The notes beneath the pieces were generated by a model. That model saw only the letters and a list, made by a program, of their open reading frames with translations. It searched no databases and was not told where the DNA came from. Below, piece by piece: positions 21,157 through 31,263 of a stretch of 64,000 nucleotides of DNA. The DNA is from Lacisediminimonas profundi (GTDB lineage Bacteria; Pseudomonadota; Gammaproteobacteria; Burkholderiales; Burkholderiaceae_D). Each line of letters starts with the position of its first letter. Within the stretch, counting starts at the first letter, position 1. The stretch lies in the NCBI RefSeq assembly GCF_008831265.1, contig NZ_VTTH01000008.1, forward strand, positions 88,480 through 152,479. Direction: 5' to 3'. The position numbers and the translations under genes are program-made.

Positions 21157-21210
21157 TAAATGGGCTCAGGCTCGAATTAAACTCGTTTAATTCGAGCCTG
21201 AGCCCATTTA
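21157..21210. repeat. 54-base near-perfect palindrome between rsmA and gloA
   Basis: A 26-base arm (21157-21182, starting TAAATGGGCTCAGG) is repeated exactly in reverse complement at 21185-21210, with a two-base centre. TTAAATGGG also occurs as a direct repeat 15 bp upstream (21142). No T-run follows, so it is not a standard terminator, though it lies between convergent genes. It looks like a REP-type or transposase-end element. Confidence 0.85.
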
Positions 21211-21218
21211 TGCATTGA

Positions 21219-21605
21219 TTACGTCCCGCGCTGTATCAACTCGATCTTGTATCCATCAGGATCGGTGATGAACGCGATCACGGTACTGCCGCCCTTCACC
21301 GGGCCGGCCTCGCGCGTGACATTGCCACCCTTTGCCTTGGCCTCGGCGCACATCTTGTACGCGTCGTCCACGCCGATCGCGATGTGGCCGTACGCGCTTC
21401 CCATCTCGTACTTGTCGACGCCGTAGTTGTAGGTGAGTTCGATCTCGGCCTGTTCCGGATTTGATTCGTAGCCGACGAATGCCAGCGTGTATTGCTGGTC
21501 CGGGCGGTCGGTCGTGCGCAGCAGTTTCATGCCGAGCACCTTGGTGTAGAAGTCTATCGATCGCTGCATGTCGCCTACGCGCAGCATGGTGTGTAGCAGT
21601 CGCAT
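21219..21605 (-). CDS. gloA: Lactoylglutathione lyase (glyoxalase I)
   Basis: A 128-aa metal-dependent enzyme that isomerises the methylglyoxal-glutathione hemithioacetal to lactoylglutathione. All four metal ligands are present: H5, E56, H74 and E122. Two beta-alpha-beta-beta-beta modules are visible (1-60 and 70-128), and Y-G-H-I-A-I-G-V and D-P-D-G-Y-K-I-E-L match the Ni/Co-type bacterial class. It lies downstream of the YgjP-like gene on the same strand with a 53-bp gap. Confidence 0.97.
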   Translation of the reverse strand: MRLLHTMLRVGDMQRSIDFYTKVLGMKLLRTTDRPDQQYTLAFVGYESNPEQAEIELTYNYGVDKYEMGSAYGHIAIGVDDAYKMCAEAKAKGGNVTREAGPVKGGSTVIAFITDPDGYKIELIQRGT

Positions 21606-21658
21606 TGTCTGTCCTCGATGTTGGTTGCTTGCCCCGAGTTAAACGGGGAAACGTTACT

Positions 21659-22567
21659 TCAGAAAATCGGCAGCGTTTCCGGACCCTGTTCGCGCAGCGC
21701 GCGGCGCGCGGCTTCGAACTCGGGAAATACGGATTGCACGGTGGCCCAGAAGCGCGGACTGTGATTCATCTCGCGCAGGTGGGCAAGTTCGTGCGCGATC
21801 ACATAATCGATCTGCTGCAGGCCGAAATGCATCAGGCGCCAGTTGAGCCGGATGCGGCCGTCATGCGTGCACGATCCCCACTGCGTCAGCGCCGATGATA
21901 GCGCGAAGGAGCGGTATTCGACGCCGAGCTTTTCTGCGTACAAGGGCAGCCGTTCCGCAAACACGCGCTTTGCTTCCCGCTGCAGCCAGCCCAGCACCTG
22001 GTCCTTGAGCTGCTGTTCGCCAGCATCGCTCGGCAGGCACACCAGCAGTTCATTGCGGTCCGCGTCGAAATGCGTGGCCTGCTGGCGCTGCTGCTGTTGT
22101 TGCTGTTGCTGCAAAATGCGCAGCACCACCTCGCGTCCCAGGTAGGGCAGGCTGGCCCCGTCGCGCCATTCCATTGGCGGGCGCATGCGCGCCGATCGCT
22201 CACGCCGCTCCGCCAGTTTGGCGAAAACCCAGCGTTCCTTTTCACGGATTGCGCCTTCGATCTCGGCGACGGTCACCCAGCGCGGCGCTGCAACGTGCAG
22301 CCCGTCTTCGTCGATGACGAAGCCAATGGAACGCCGCTTGGAGCGCCGCAGCGTGTAATCGAGCGCGTTCTCGCGCAACTGGATCCGGCGCCGGCCAGGG
22401 GTGGCCTGGCCAGGCGTTGCAGTCTTGGGTGAGGGGGGCGGGGCAGCAGGCGCAGCAGGGGCCGGATCTCGCGATCCGGTCCTGAAAATCGAAGGCGATG
22501 TGAAAAAGTCCAGTTGCAGCGCAAGCTGTTTTGGATCGGGCAGCAGGTTGCGGAGCAGCTTTTTCAA
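21659..22567 (-). CDS. YgjP-family (DUF45) zinc metallopeptidase-like protein
   Basis: A putative cytoplasmic metalloprotease-like protein. The zincin motif H-E-L-A-H-L-R-E-M-N-H-S-P-R-F-W is near the C-terminus, with W-G-S-C and R-L-N-W-R-L-M as further YgjP marks. A run of eight glutamines plus R-Q-Q, encoded by CAG/CAA codons (about 22080-22112), interrupts the beta-rich middle region. The start is uncertain. No ATG fits; TTG at 22567 overlaps the plsC stop (TTGA) and is preferred, giving 302 aa. Another TTG at 22645 would read through the plsC end. The substrate of this family is unknown; some members sit with restriction enzymes, but here the context is housekeeping. Confidence 0.8.
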   Translation of the reverse strand: MKKLLRNLLPDPKQLALQLDFFTSPSIFRTGSRDPAPAAPAAPPPSPKTATPGQATPGRRRIQLRENALDYTLRRSKRRSIGFVIDEDGLHVAAPRWVTVAEIEGAIREKERWVFAKLAERRERSARMRPPMEWRDGASLPYLGREVVLRILQQQQQQQQRQQATHFDADRNELLVCLPSDAGEQQLKDQVLGWLQREAKRVFAERLPLYAEKLGVEYRSFALSSALTQWGSCTHDGRIRLNWRLMHFGLQQIDYVIAHELAHLREMNHSPRFWATVQSVFPEFEAARRALREQGPETLPIF

Positions 22568-23346
22568 GACGTTGGCGGACTCTGGACTGGACTGGATCGG
22601 GCGTACACAGCAGGAGAAATTACCCGCATTTCCGATTCTATCCAATTTTCAACTTCATGCAGCAATTCGAGCGCGCTCTTCCCTTCCGACGAGATCGGCT
22701 TGCCGATCGATACGGTGATCAGGCCCGGCTTCTTGATGAAGGAATTCTTGGGCCAGCATTCGCCCGAATTCATTGCCACCGGTATGACCGGCACCCCGGT
22801 CTCGACCGCAAGGCGGGGGCCGCCGATCTTGTATTTTTCCTTCGAGCCGACCTGGCTGCGGGTGCCCTCGGGGAACATGATGATCCATTGTCCGTCGGCC
22901 AGGCGCTTGCGCCCGATCGCGACCACCTGCTTCATCGCATCCGTGCCCTTGCTGCGGTCGATCGGAATCATGCGCAACAGCGCGATGCCCCAGCCGAAGA
23001 AGGGAATGTAGGTCAGCGCCTTCTTGAACACATAGACCAGTGGACGCGGCATCAGCACGATGTAGAAAATTGTCTCCCAGGCGGACTGGTGCTTGGAGAG
23101 CACGACGGCCGGTGCATCCGGCAGGTTCTCCATGCCTTTCACCTGGTAGCGGATTCCGCAGATCACCTTCGCCGCCCAGATTACGACCACATTCCAGCGC
23201 CCGGTCATGTAGTAGCGCTGGTGATAGGGCAGCGGCGCGAACAGGAAGCACAGCGGCGCCCAGATCACGGTCATTACCAGCATCACCAGGGCGAACAACA
23301 AGGAACGCAGGAACAGGTTCGGCAACGAGCGCCGCGGGCTGGTCAT
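22564..23346 (-). CDS. plsC: 1-acyl-sn-glycerol-3-phosphate acyltransferase
   Basis: A 260-aa inner-membrane acyltransferase that makes phosphatidic acid from lysophosphatidic acid. An N-terminal membrane anchor (about residues 12-38) precedes the acyltransferase blocks: K-H-Q-S-A-W-E-T (HX4E form of the HX4D motif), the I-P-I-D-R-S block, F-P-E-G-T-R-S and V-P-V-I-P-V-A. ATG at 23346 follows GAAGAA; a GTG at 23361 overlapping the gmhB stop (GTGA) is an alternative giving five more residues. It is coupled to gmhB upstream and to the YgjP-like gene downstream. Confidence 0.93.
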   Translation of the reverse strand: MTSPRRSLPNLFLRSLLFALVMLVMTVIWAPLCFLFAPLPYHQRYYMTGRWNVVVIWAAKVICGIRYQVKGMENLPDAPAVVLSKHQSAWETIFYIVLMPRPLVYVFKKALTYIPFFGWGIALLRMIPIDRSKGTDAMKQVVAIGRKRLADGQWIIMFPEGTRSQVGSKEKYKIGGPRLAVETGVPVIPVAMNSGECWPKNSFIKKPGLITVSIGKPISSEGKSALELLHEVENWIESEMRVISPAVYARSSPVQSPPTS

Positions 23347-23357
23347 TTCTTCATGGG

Positions 23358-23966
23358 TCACTGTTTTTTCCTGCTTTCTTTGGATGCGCCGGCGTCGCTG
23401 CCAGCGGCGGTGGGCATGAGCAGCAGGTGGTCCACCACCGCCGCGAGATTGTCGAATGTCTGGGTGCCGGGCGGGAGGCCGCCCTTTTCGAGGGTTTTTT
23501 CGCCTTTGCCGGTCAGTACCAGATAGGGCACGCAACCGACCACGAATCCGGCCTGCAGGTCGCGCAGGGAGTCGCCGACCGCCGGCACCCCTTTCAGGCT
23601 CACATTCAGGCGGCGGGCAATGGCATTGAGCATGCCGGCCTTCGGCTTGCGGCAATCGCAGTCCTCATCGGCGGCGTGCGGGCAGAAGAAGATCGCATCG
23701 ATTTCGCCACCTGCTTTCTGGGCGCTGTCGTGCATCTTCTGGTGGATCGCGTTGAGCGTCACCATGTCGAACTTGCCGCGCGCCACGCCCGACTGGTTGG
23801 TGGCGACAACCACCCGGTATCCGGCCTGGTTCAGGCGTGCAATGGCTTCCAGCGATCCGGGAATCGGGATCCATTCACGCGGCGACTTGATGAAGCTTTC
23901 CGAATCGAAGTTGATCACGCCGTCACGGTCGAGGATGATGAGTCTCATCGCCCCGGGGCCGGTCAT
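23358..23966 (-). CDS. gmhB: D-glycero-beta-D-manno-heptose-1,7-bisphosphate 7-phosphatase
   Basis: A 202-aa HAD phosphatase of LPS inner-core heptose synthesis. The nucleophile motif is [10 protein letters not shown] with D13 and D15. [10 protein letters not shown] carries motif II, and the zinc loop [15 protein letters not shown] is intact. [10 protein letters not shown] is motif III/IV. The C-terminal 25 residues are low-complexity. ATG at 23966 overlaps the glyS stop (ATGA); M7 is a possible alternative start. Confidence 0.95.
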   Translation of the reverse strand: MTGPGAMRLIILDRDGVINFDSESFIKSPREWIPIPGSLEAIARLNQAGYRVVVATNQSGVARGKFDMVTLNAIHQKMHDSAQKAGGEIDAIFFCPHAADEDCDCRKPKAGMLNAIARRLNVSLKGVPAVGDSLRDLQAGFVVGCVPYLVLTGKGEKTLEKGGLPPGTQTFDNLAAVVDHLLLMPTAAGSDAGASKESRKKQ

Positions 23967-26059
23967 GCGGCCAGTTTCGAAATGTCGGCGACGCGGTTCA
24001 TCATCGCGTGCAGCGCCGCCAGCAGCGCCAGCCGGTTGTTTCGCAAGGCTTCGTCTTCCGCCATCACCATCACGTCATTGAAGAACGCGTCGACGTCGGC
24101 CCGCAGTTGGGCCAGCGACATCAGCGTGCCGGCGAAGTCGCCCTGCGCCCAGGCCTGCTCGGCCTGCGGCTGCAGCCGCAGCAGTGCAGCGTGCAGTCCC
24201 TGCTCCGCACTCTCCAGCAGCAGGCTGGCCTGTACCTCGCCGGTCGCGGCGCTGGTCTTCTTCAGGATATTGGTGATGCGCTTGTTGGCTGCCGCCAGCG
24301 CCTCGGCTTCCGGCAGTGTGGCAAAGGCCTTGACCGCTTCCAGCCGCTCAACGATGTTATCCAGGCGATCGGGATGCTGCGCCACCACTGCTTCGACCTG
24401 GTTCTGTGCGTAGCCGCGCTCGCGCAGCAGGCCGCGCAGCCGGTCCATCATGAAGCCGGTGATGTCTTGTTCCGGATCCTTGAACGCGGCATTGCCGGCA
24501 AACAGGGACACGCTGCTTGCCAGCAAGATCGACAGCGACAGCGGCAGCCGCTTTTCAATCAGCATGCGCAGCACCCCCAACGCATGCCGGCGCAGTGCGA
24601 ACGGATCCTTGTCGCCGGTCGGCGCCAGGCCAATGCCCCAGATGCCGACCAGGGTTTCCAGCTTGTCGGCCAGCGAGATCACGGTGCCGGTCTGCGTGGA
24701 GGGCAGGGCGTCACCGGCGAAACGCGGCTGGTAATGTTCTGAAATTGCGCGCGCGACCTCTTCCGGCTCGCCGTCATGACGGGCGTAGTAGGTACCCATG
24801 ATGCCCTGCAGTTCGGGGAACTCGCCCACCATGTCGGTCAGCAGGTCGGTCTTCGCCAGCAGCGCGGCGCGTTCGGCCAGCGCAGCGTCCGCGCCCATCT
24901 GGTCGGCAATGGCAAGCGCCAAGGCGCGCACGCGCTGGGTGCGCTGTTCCTGGCTGCCCAGCTTGTTGTGATAGACCACGTTTGCCAACGCCGGCAGGCG
25001 GTCGGCCAGTTTCTTCTTCTGGTCCTGCTCGAAGAAAAACTTGGCATCGGACAGGCGCGGACGCACCACCCGCTCATTGCCGCCGATGATGTGTTCCGGA
25101 CTCGCCGTTTCCACGTTGGAGACCACCAGGAAGCGCGAACGCAGGCGCCCTTCGGCATCGGTCAGCGCGAAATATTTCTGGTTGGTCTGCATGGTCAGGA
25201 TCAGGCATTCCTGCGGAACCGACAGGAATTCGTCGCCGAAGCGGCAGGCGTACACCACTGGCCACTCGACCAGGGCCGTCACTTCGTCGAGCAGCGCCTC
25301 GGGCATCAGGATCTGGTCGGAACCTGCTTGTGCCAGTAGCGCCTGGCGGATTTGCTCGCGCCGTTCAGGGAAACTGGCGACCACCTTTCCTTCGGCATGC
25401 AGCGTGGGCGCCCAGGCGTCGCTGGAGGCGATGCTGATGTCGCCGTGCGACAGGAAACGATGGCCCTGGGTGACCCGCCCGGCCTGGAGTCCGAGCAGCG
25501 TCAGCGGTACAAGCTGTTCGCCGTGCAGCGCGAGCAGCTTGTGCACCGGGCGCACGAACTGCACCGTGCTGCCATCCGGCCGCTGGTAGCTCATGAGCTT
25601 CGGTATCGGCAGCTTGGCCACCGCTTCTTCCAGACTCGCCTGCAAGCCAGCCTGCAGCGGCACGCCGGCGGCGGTGTATTCATGAAACAAGCTTTCGGCC
25701 TTGCCGTCCTGCGCCCGCTGCAACTGTTGCAGCGTGATTTCGCCGACGCCGGTGGAGGCGGCAAGCGCCGCCAGTTTTTTCTGCAGCGGCGCAGTCGGAT
25801 TGCCCTGGGCGTCAAGGGCGACCGATACCGGCAGCACCTTCTCGCGCACCTTCTTGTCCGGCGACGCGCTGCGCACGCCGGAGATGTGCACGGCCAGCCG
25901 ACGCGGCGTGGCGTATGAGGTCGTGACGGAACCATCGTCCAGGAAGGCGCGGGCCTTCAGGCCATTGGCGATGCCGGAGGCGAAGGCTTCGCCCAGTTTT
26001 GCCAAGGCCTTGGGCGGCAGTTCTTCGGTAAGCAGTTCGACAAGCAATGTCTGGTTCAT
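23963..26059 (-). CDS. glyS: Glycine--tRNA ligase beta subunit
   Basis: A 698-aa beta subunit of the alpha2-beta2 glycyl-tRNA synthetase; it contributes tRNA binding and an HD-like and DALR anticodon-binding region. The N-terminus [16 protein letters not shown] is diagnostic. The H-H-D-like internal domain and the C-terminal [14 protein letters not shown] segment are present. The true start is the ATG at 26059; an in-frame TTG two codons upstream already lies in the tandem repeat. glyQ lies upstream, but a 203-bp repeat-bearing spacer separates the pair, longer than usual. Confidence 0.97.
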   Translation of the reverse strand: MNQTLLVELLTEELPPKALAKLGEAFASGIANGLKARAFLDDGSVTTSYATPRRLAVHISGVRSASPDKKVREKVLPVSVALDAQGNPTAPLQKKLAALAASTGVGEITLQQLQRAQDGKAESLFHEYTAAGVPLQAGLQASLEEAVAKLPIPKLMSYQRPDGSTVQFVRPVHKLLALHGEQLVPLTLLGLQAGRVTQGHRFLSHGDISIASSDAWAPTLHAEGKVVASFPERREQIRQALLAQAGSDQILMPEALLDEVTALVEWPVVYACRFGDEFLSVPQECLILTMQTNQKYFALTDAEGRLRSRFLVVSNVETASPEHIIGGNERVVRPRLSDAKFFFEQDQKKKLADRLPALANVVYHNKLGSQEQRTQRVRALALAIADQMGADAALAERAALLAKTDLLTDMVGEFPELQGIMGTYYARHDGEPEEVARAISEHYQPRFAGDALPSTQTGTVISLADKLETLVGIWGIGLAPTGDKDPFALRRHALGVLRMLIEKRLPLSLSILLASSVSLFAGNAAFKDPEQDITGFMMDRLRGLLRERGYAQNQVEAVVAQHPDRLDNIVERLEAVKAFATLPEAEALAAANKRITNILKKTSAATGEVQASLLLESAEQGLHAALLRLQPQAEQAWAQGDFAGTLMSLAQLRADVDAFFNDVMVMAEDEALRNNRLALLAALHAMMNRVADISKLAA

Positions 26060-26063
26060 ATTC

Positions 26064-26210
26064 AATCTACGCTTTTCCCGATCTCACCCTCCCCTTCAAG
26101 GGGAGGGCCGGGGTGGGGATGGGGTCAAATCTACGCTTTTCCCGCCTTCACCCTCCCCTTCAAGGGCAGGGCTGGGGTGGGGATGGGGTCAGATCTACGC
26201 TTTGCCTGAT
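26064..26210. repeat. 64-bp tandem repeat between glyQ and glyS
   Basis: Two full 64-bp units (26064-26127 and 26128-26191) differ at only a few positions, and a third decayed unit follows to about 26210. Each unit contains the dyad CCTCCCCTTCAAGGGGAGG followed by a G-rich GGGGTGGGGATGGGGT tail. It lies directly before the glyS start, inside the glyQ-glyS operon. Confidence 0.92.
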
Positions 26211-26262
26211 CTCGCGCCTCTTGAAAGAGGAGCGGCAGTGCTTGCTTCAGATATTTCGCTTA

Positions 26263-27174
26263 TCAAGCCGCCTGGCGGCTGTCGCCGCACATCGGGAAGC
26301 CCAGCTTTTCACGCGATTCGTAATAGGCCTGCGCCACCGCGCGCGACAGGTTGCGGATGCGGCCGATATAGGCCGCCCGCTCGGTCACCGAAATCGCGCC
26401 GCGCGCATCCAGCAGGTTGAACGTATGCGCGGCCTTCAGGATCATTTCATAAGCCGGCAGCGTGACCGGCACGGCCAGCAGGCGCTTCGCTTCCGACTCG
26501 TAGTTCGAGAACAGCGAGAACAGGAATTCGGCATTGGAATGTTCGAAGTTGTAGGTCGACTGCTCGACTTCGTTCTGGTGGAACACGTCGCCGTAGGTCA
26601 GGTGCTTCTTGACGCCATGCTCTTCCCATTCGGTCCAGACCAGGTCGTAGACGTTCTCGACGCCTTGCAGGTACATCGCCAGCCGCTCGATGCCGTAGGT
26701 TATTTCGCCCAGCACCGGCTTGCAGTCCAGGCCGCCGACCTGCTGGAAATACGTGAACTGCGTGACTTCCATGCCGTTCAGCCAGACTTCCCAGCCCAGG
26801 CCCCAGGCGCCGAGCGTCGGATTTTCCCAGTCGTCCTCGACGAAGCGCACGTCGTTCTGCTTCAGGTCCAGTCCCAGCGCCTGCAGCGAGCCCAGGTACA
26901 GTTCGAGGATGTTTTCCGGCGCCGGCTTGAGCACCACCTGGTACTGGTAGTAGTGCTGCATGCGGTTGGGGTTCTCGCCATAGCGGCCATCCTTGGGACG
27001 GCGCGAGGGCTGCACGTAGGCTGCCCGCCATGGCTCGGGGCCGATCGCCCGCAGGAAGGTGGCAGTGTGCGAGGTACCCGCGCCCACTTCCATGTCGTAG
27101 GGTTGCAGCAGCGCGCAACCCTGACGATCCCAATACTCCTGCAGCTTGAGGATGACCTGTTGAAATGTGAGCAT
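26263..27174 (-). CDS. glyQ: Glycine--tRNA ligase alpha subunit
   Basis: A 303-aa class II synthetase catalytic subunit that activates glycine. It starts [15 protein letters not shown] and shows [10 protein letters not shown], the motif-2 segment [16 protein letters not shown] and [14 protein letters not shown]. The ATG at 27174 matches the family; the 16 extra in-frame residues upstream do not. It lies between lnt and glyS on the same strand. Confidence 0.97.
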   Translation of the reverse strand: MLTFQQVILKLQEYWDRQGCALLQPYDMEVGAGTSHTATFLRAIGPEPWRAAYVQPSRRPKDGRYGENPNRMQHYYQYQVVLKPAPENILELYLGSLQALGLDLKQNDVRFVEDDWENPTLGAWGLGWEVWLNGMEVTQFTYFQQVGGLDCKPVLGEITYGIERLAMYLQGVENVYDLVWTEWEEHGVKKHLTYGDVFHQNEVEQSTYNFEHSNAEFLFSLFSNYESEAKRLLAVPVTLPAYEMILKAAHTFNLLDARGAISVTERAAYIGRIRNLSRAVAQAYYESREKLGFPMCGDSRQAA

Positions 27175-27224
27175 GTTGAAGTCCGCCGCGAAGGGCGGGC
27201 AGATAGCGTGGAAAACCCTCAATT

Positions 27225-28781
27225 CTAGCGGGTTTTTACTGCCCCAGACACGCTTGCGCGCCGCGTCGACAGCCAGGCGGCCAGCAGCAGCCCCACCGCC
27301 AGCGTTACGATGGTCACGTTCCCGGCCAGCATGTAGGGCGTCCAGCCCTGCATTCCCTGCACCCGCGCCGCCAGTGTGGCGCGCTGGTAGGCAGGCAGTT
27401 GCGCCAGCACCGTGCCGCGCTGGTCGATGATCGCGGTGACCCCGGTGTTGGTCGCCCGCAGCATCGGCCGCCCAGTTTCCAGGCTGCGCATGCGCGAAAT
27501 CTGCAGATGCTGGGGCAGGGCGATGGTGTCGCCGAACCAGGCAATGTTGGACATGTTCAGCAGGATGGTCGCCGGCAGTTTGCCCGCATGCCAGGCATCC
27601 GCCAGCTGGACCGCAATTTCTTCGCCGAACAAGTCTTCGTAGCAGATGTTGGGCAGCACCTGCTGATCCCTGACGGCAAATGCCGGCTGCACCGCCCGTC
27701 CGCGGGTGAAATCGCCAAGCGGGATATTCATCATCTGGACGAACCAGCGCGCGCCCGGCGGAATGAATTCGCCGAAGGGCACCAGGTGGTGCTTGTCATA
27801 GCGGTAAAGCGGCGCGGATTGCGTGGATTGCGCGGCTTGCGACTGCGGCGCAAGCCCCAGCGCACTGTTGGCATAACTGTCGTGGCCATCGCTGACCGGT
27901 ACGCCGAGCACGACATGGCTGCCGCTCTGCGTCGCAAACTGTTGCAAGGCCGGCAGGTAGCCGGCCGGCAGCCGGTGGGCCAGCATCGGCAATGCGGTTT
28001 CCGGGGTGGCGATCAGGTCGGCCGGGGTTTCGGTGATCATGCGCTGGTACATGTCCAGCGCAGCCTGCACCTGCTCGTGGGCGAATTTGAATTCCTGCGG
28101 CACATTGCCCTGCACCAGTCGCACGCTGACCGGATTGCCATGCGCTTCCGTCCATGCCACCTGGCGCAAGCCGAGGCCGGCGGCCACCACCACGATCGCG
28201 ACCGCAATCGCCCGGCGGCCGCGCAACACCAGGCAGCCGGCCAGCAGGGCTGCCAGCCAGCCGATGCCATACACGCCCAGGACCGGCGCAAAGCCGGTCA
28301 GCACGCCTTCGGTATGCGCATAGCCGGACGCCACCCAGGGAAAGCCGGTGAACATCCAGCCGCGCAGCCATTCGGCCAGCATCCACAAGGCCGGCAATGC
28401 GACCAGCAGCATTGTTGCGCGCGATGCACCGCGCTGCTGCAGCCAGCGTCCTGCGCCCATCGTAACCCCAGCGAAGGCGCCGAGCGCCAGCGCCAGCAAC
28501 ACGACGGCTGCGGCCGCCATCCAGGCCGGAAGGCCGCCGTAGCGGTGCATGCTGACGAACAGCCACCAGATGCCGCAAGCGCTCCAGCCGAAGGAAAATG
28601 CCCAGCCGCGCAGGGCGGCCTGCCGCACCGTGGCGGCAGCATCCACCTGGACGAACAGGATGGCCATCACGATGAATTGCAACGGCCACCAGCCGAACGG
28701 CGCAAATGACAGGGTCGCGGCAGCGCCGGCAGCGGCAGCCAGCAGCAGCGGGCGGGAGGGAATCAGGCGGGACAGGATCAC
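27225..28781 (-). CDS. lnt: Apolipoprotein N-acyltransferase
   Basis: A 518-aa inner-membrane enzyme that adds the third acyl chain to bacterial lipoproteins. The first ~200 residues contain about six hydrophobic helices, followed by the periplasmic nitrilase domain with the Glu-Lys-Cys triad seen in [17 protein letters not shown] and N-I-C-Y-E-D-L-F. A last hydrophobic helix sits at the C-terminus. The preferred start is GTG at 28781 ([10 protein letters not shown]), 13 bp after the corC stop, but there is no strong ribosome site. corC-lnt order is the common proteobacterial one. Confidence 0.95.
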   Translation of the reverse strand: MILSRLIPSRPLLLAAAAGAAATLSFAPFGWWPLQFIVMAILFVQVDAAATVRQAALRGWAFSFGWSACGIWWLFVSMHRYGGLPAWMAAAAVVLLALALGAFAGVTMGAGRWLQQRGASRATMLLVALPALWMLAEWLRGWMFTGFPWVASGYAHTEGVLTGFAPVLGVYGIGWLAALLAGCLVLRGRRAIAVAIVVVAAGLGLRQVAWTEAHGNPVSVRLVQGNVPQEFKFAHEQVQAALDMYQRMITETPADLIATPETALPMLAHRLPAGYLPALQQFATQSGSHVVLGVPVSDGHDSYANSALGLAPQSQAAQSTQSAPLYRYDKHHLVPFGEFIPPGARWFVQMMNIPLGDFTRGRAVQPAFAVRDQQVLPNICYEDLFGEEIAVQLADAWHAGKLPATILLNMSNIAWFGDTIALPQHLQISRMRSLETGRPMLRATNTGVTAIIDQRGTVLAQLPAYQRATLAARVQGMQGWTPYMLAGNVTIVTLAVGLLLAAWLSTRRASVSGAVKTR

Positions 28782-28794
28782 TGCGGCGACCGGC

Positions 28795-29682
28795 TCAGCG
28801 CGGGTCTGCTTCGGATGGGCGCGGCGGCAGCTTGTCGACCAGCAGCACGTGCACCTTGCGGGCATCTGCGCGCACGACTTCGAAGCGCACGCCCTCCATC
28901 TCGAATACCTCGCCCTTGTGCGGCACGTGGCCGATATGGGTGACGAGCAGGCCGCCGACCGTATCGACCTCCGCATCCGAGAAGTGCAGGCCGAGCATGT
29001 CGTTGAACTGCTCGATCGAGGTCAGGGCCTTGACCCGCCAGCGCGGGCCATGCTCAGCCGGCCGGGCCGGCAGGATATTATCCTCGTCCTCGTCGAAATC
29101 GTATTCATCCTCGATATCGCCGACGATCTGCTCCAGCACGTCTTCAATCGTCAGCAGTCCTGCCACGCCGCCATATTCGTCGGCCACGATGGCAATGTGG
29201 TTGCGGTTGGCGCGGAAGTCGCGCAAGAGCACGTTCAGGCGCTTCGATTCCGGAATGAACACTGCCGTGCGCAGCATGTCGCGCACCACGAAGCTTTCAT
29301 CACCGAAATAGCGCAGCAAATCCTTTGCCAGCAGGATACCGACCACCCGGTCGCGGTCACCGTCAATGACCGGGAAGCGGGAATGGCCGGAACGCAGCAC
29401 CTGCGGCAGCCATTGATCGATCGGCTCGCTGATGTCTATCGTTTCCATTTGCGCGCGCGGCACCATGATGTCGCGCGCCGACAGGTCGGAGACCTGGAAC
29501 ACGCCTTCGATCATCGACAGCGCATCGGCGTCGATCAGGCCATGCCCGTGGGCGTCGTGCAGGATTTCGAGCAGCTCTGCCCGGTTTTCCGGCTCGGGAG
29601 AGATAAGTGCGGTCAGCCGCTCGAACAAGGAGCGGTGTGGCTTGGTGTCGGGATGTTTGTCCCGACTGGGAGGTTCTTGCAT
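28795..29682 (-). CDS. corC: CorC/HlyC-family protein with paired CBS domains
   Basis: A 295-aa cytoplasmic protein tied to Mg/Co efflux. Two CBS domains lie at about residues 68-185 (M-V-P-R-A-Q-M near the start, V-A-D-E-Y-G-G-V-A-G-L-L-T-I-E-D-V-L-E at the second) and a CorC_HlyC domain follows (about 205-285) with V-D-T-V-G-G-L. There are no membrane helices, as expected for CorC rather than full CorB. An acidic linker (D-E-Y-D-F-D-E-D-E-D) separates the parts. It lies between ybeY and lnt. Confidence 0.94.
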   Translation of the reverse strand: MQEPPSRDKHPDTKPHRSLFERLTALISPEPENRAELLEILHDAHGHGLIDADALSMIEGVFQVSDLSARDIMVPRAQMETIDISEPIDQWLPQVLRSGHSRFPVIDGDRDRVVGILLAKDLLRYFGDESFVVRDMLRTAVFIPESKRLNVLLRDFRANRNHIAIVADEYGGVAGLLTIEDVLEQIVGDIEDEYDFDEDEDNILPARPAEHGPRWRVKALTSIEQFNDMLGLHFSDAEVDTVGGLLVTHIGHVPHKGEVFEMEGVRFEVVRADARKVHVLLVDKLPPRPSEADPR

Positions 29683-29777
29683 AGGGGCCGTCAGGCTTCA
29701 GGAATGATGAAATAGCATACAACAATCAGGTTGCGGCTTGATGAATTGTGGGCCGGGGAGGGGTGCCGCCCACGCAT

Positions 29778-30242
29778 TCAACGCTCGCGATACGGATCCG
29801 GCAAGCCGAGAGTCGCCAGGATTTCGGTTTCCAGTTGCTCCATCTCGGCCGCTTCGTCGTCGTCTTCGTGGTCGTAACCCTGCGCATGCAGCACGCCGTG
29901 CACCACCAGGTGGGCCGCGTGGTCGGCCAGCCCGATGCCCTGCTCGGCGGCTTCGCGCTCCAGCACGTCGCTGCACAGGATGATGTCGGCCTGCACCACG
30001 GCCTCGTCGGCGGTTTCGCTGTAGGCAAAGGTCAGCACATTGGTCGCGTAATCCTTGCCGCGGTAGTCGCGGTTGAGCACACGACCTTCTTCCGCATCGA
30101 CGAAGCGGATGGTCAGTTCGGCCGGCGCCAGCAGCGCCGCCTGCACCCAGCGCCGGATCGCCGGGCGCGCAATCGCATCCTTCAGACGGGCGTCGGCATA
30201 CTGCACCGACAGCGACAGTGGATGCCGGCTACGGCTTGCCAT
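29778..30242 (-). CDS. ybeY: Endoribonuclease YbeY (16S rRNA maturation)
   Basis: A 154-aa zinc-dependent ribonuclease acting in 16S rRNA 3'-end processing and ribosome quality control. The UPF0054 motif [11 protein letters not shown] supplies three metal-binding histidines, and N-V-L-T-F-A-Y and G-D-I/I-L-C-S-D-V equivalents are present. The ATG at 30242 overlaps the end of the phoH gene by 14 bp; a longer upstream form would lie wholly within phoH and is rejected. The phoH-ybeY-corC-lnt order is conserved. Confidence 0.95.
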   Translation of the reverse strand: MASRSRHPLSLSVQYADARLKDAIARPAIRRWVQAALLAPAELTIRFVDAEEGRVLNRDYRGKDYATNVLTFAYSETADEAVVQADIILCSDVLEREAAEQGIGLADHAAHLVVHGVLHAQGYDHEDDDEAAEMEQLETEILATLGLPDPYRER

Positions 30243-31263
30243 GCGATGTCCCGCCGCCAGGTGATGCTTCGTAAGCGTCCACGATGCGTGCCACCAGCGG
30301 ATGGCGCACCACGTCGGCGCTGGTGAAATGGGTAAAGGCGATGCCACGCACGTCTTTCAGCACAGTCATCGCGTCGACCAGCCCGCTCTTCTGGTTGCGC
30401 TGCAGGTCGACCTGGGTGACGTCGCCGGTGATCACGGCCTTGCTGCCGAATCCGATGCGGGTCAGCATCATCTTCATCTGCTCGGGCGTGGTGTTCTGCG
30501 CTTCGTCCAGGATGATGAAGGCATGGTTCAGCGTGCGGCCGCGCATGTAGGCCAGCGGCGCGATCTCGATCGCCTGCTTCTCGAACATTTTCTGGGTGCG
30601 GTCGAAGCCCATCAGGTCGTACAGCGCGTCGTACAGCGGGCGCAGGTAGGGATCGACTTTTTGCGCCAGGTCTCCCGGCAGGAATCCCAGCCGTTCGCCG
30701 GCTTCCACTGCCGGGCGGGTCAATACGATGCGCTTGACCGCGTCCCGCTCCAGCGCGTCCACCGCGCAGGCCACCGCAAGATAGGTCTTGCCGGTGCCGG
30801 CCGGGCCGATGCCGAAGGTGACGTCGTGCTCCAGGATCGACCTGAGGTAAGTGTTCTGGTGCGGCGTGCGTCCGCGCAAGTCGCTGCGGCGGGTTTTCAG
30901 TACCGGGCTGCTGGCCTCCGCCTCTTCGACTTTTTTCGCCAGCGCGCTGGCGGCGCCGCGGTCGTCAGCATACGAGGCAGTCGCCCGTTGCTCGACTAGC
31001 GCCAGCTGCACGTCGTCGATATGGATCGGCCGCTCGGCTTGCGCGTAGAACTTGCGCATCAGCTCGACCGCCCGCTCGGCGTTGGTGCCGTTGACGATGA
31101 ATTTTTCGGCACGCCGGATGATGGTGACGTCCAGGGCTGCTGAAATCTGGCGGATGTTCGCATCCATCGGGCCGCACAGGTGGGCCAGGCGGTTGTTGTC
31201 GACCGGATCGGGCGCGAAATCGAGCGAGGGAAGGTTTCTGGTTTTCAAGCGTTCTGATTTCAT
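30229..31263 (-). CDS. ybeZ: PhoH-like ATPase (YbeZ)
   Basis: A 344-aa P-loop ATPase that partners YbeY. An N-terminal KH-like region (about 25-85) precedes the PhoH domain with Walker A G-P-A-G-T-G-K-T and Walker [18 protein letters not shown] and [10 protein letters not shown] follow. It overlaps miaB at its start (4 bp) and ybeY at its end (14 bp), so miaB, ybeZ and ybeY are coupled. The biochemical role, probably RNA-linked, is not fully settled in the family. Confidence 0.95.
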   Translation of the reverse strand: MKSERLKTRNLPSLDFAPDPVDNNRLAHLCGPMDANIRQISAALDVTIIRRAEKFIVNGTNAERAVELMRKFYAQAERPIHIDDVQLALVEQRATASYADDRGAASALAKKVEEAEASSPVLKTRRSDLRGRTPHQNTYLRSILEHDVTFGIGPAGTGKTYLAVACAVDALERDAVKRIVLTRPAVEAGERLGFLPGDLAQKVDPYLRPLYDALYDLMGFDRTQKMFEKQAIEIAPLAYMRGRTLNHAFIILDEAQNTTPEQMKMMLTRIGFGSKAVITGDVTQVDLQRNQKSGLVDAMTVLKDVRGIAFTHFTSADVVRHPLVARIVDAYEASPGGGTSHGKP

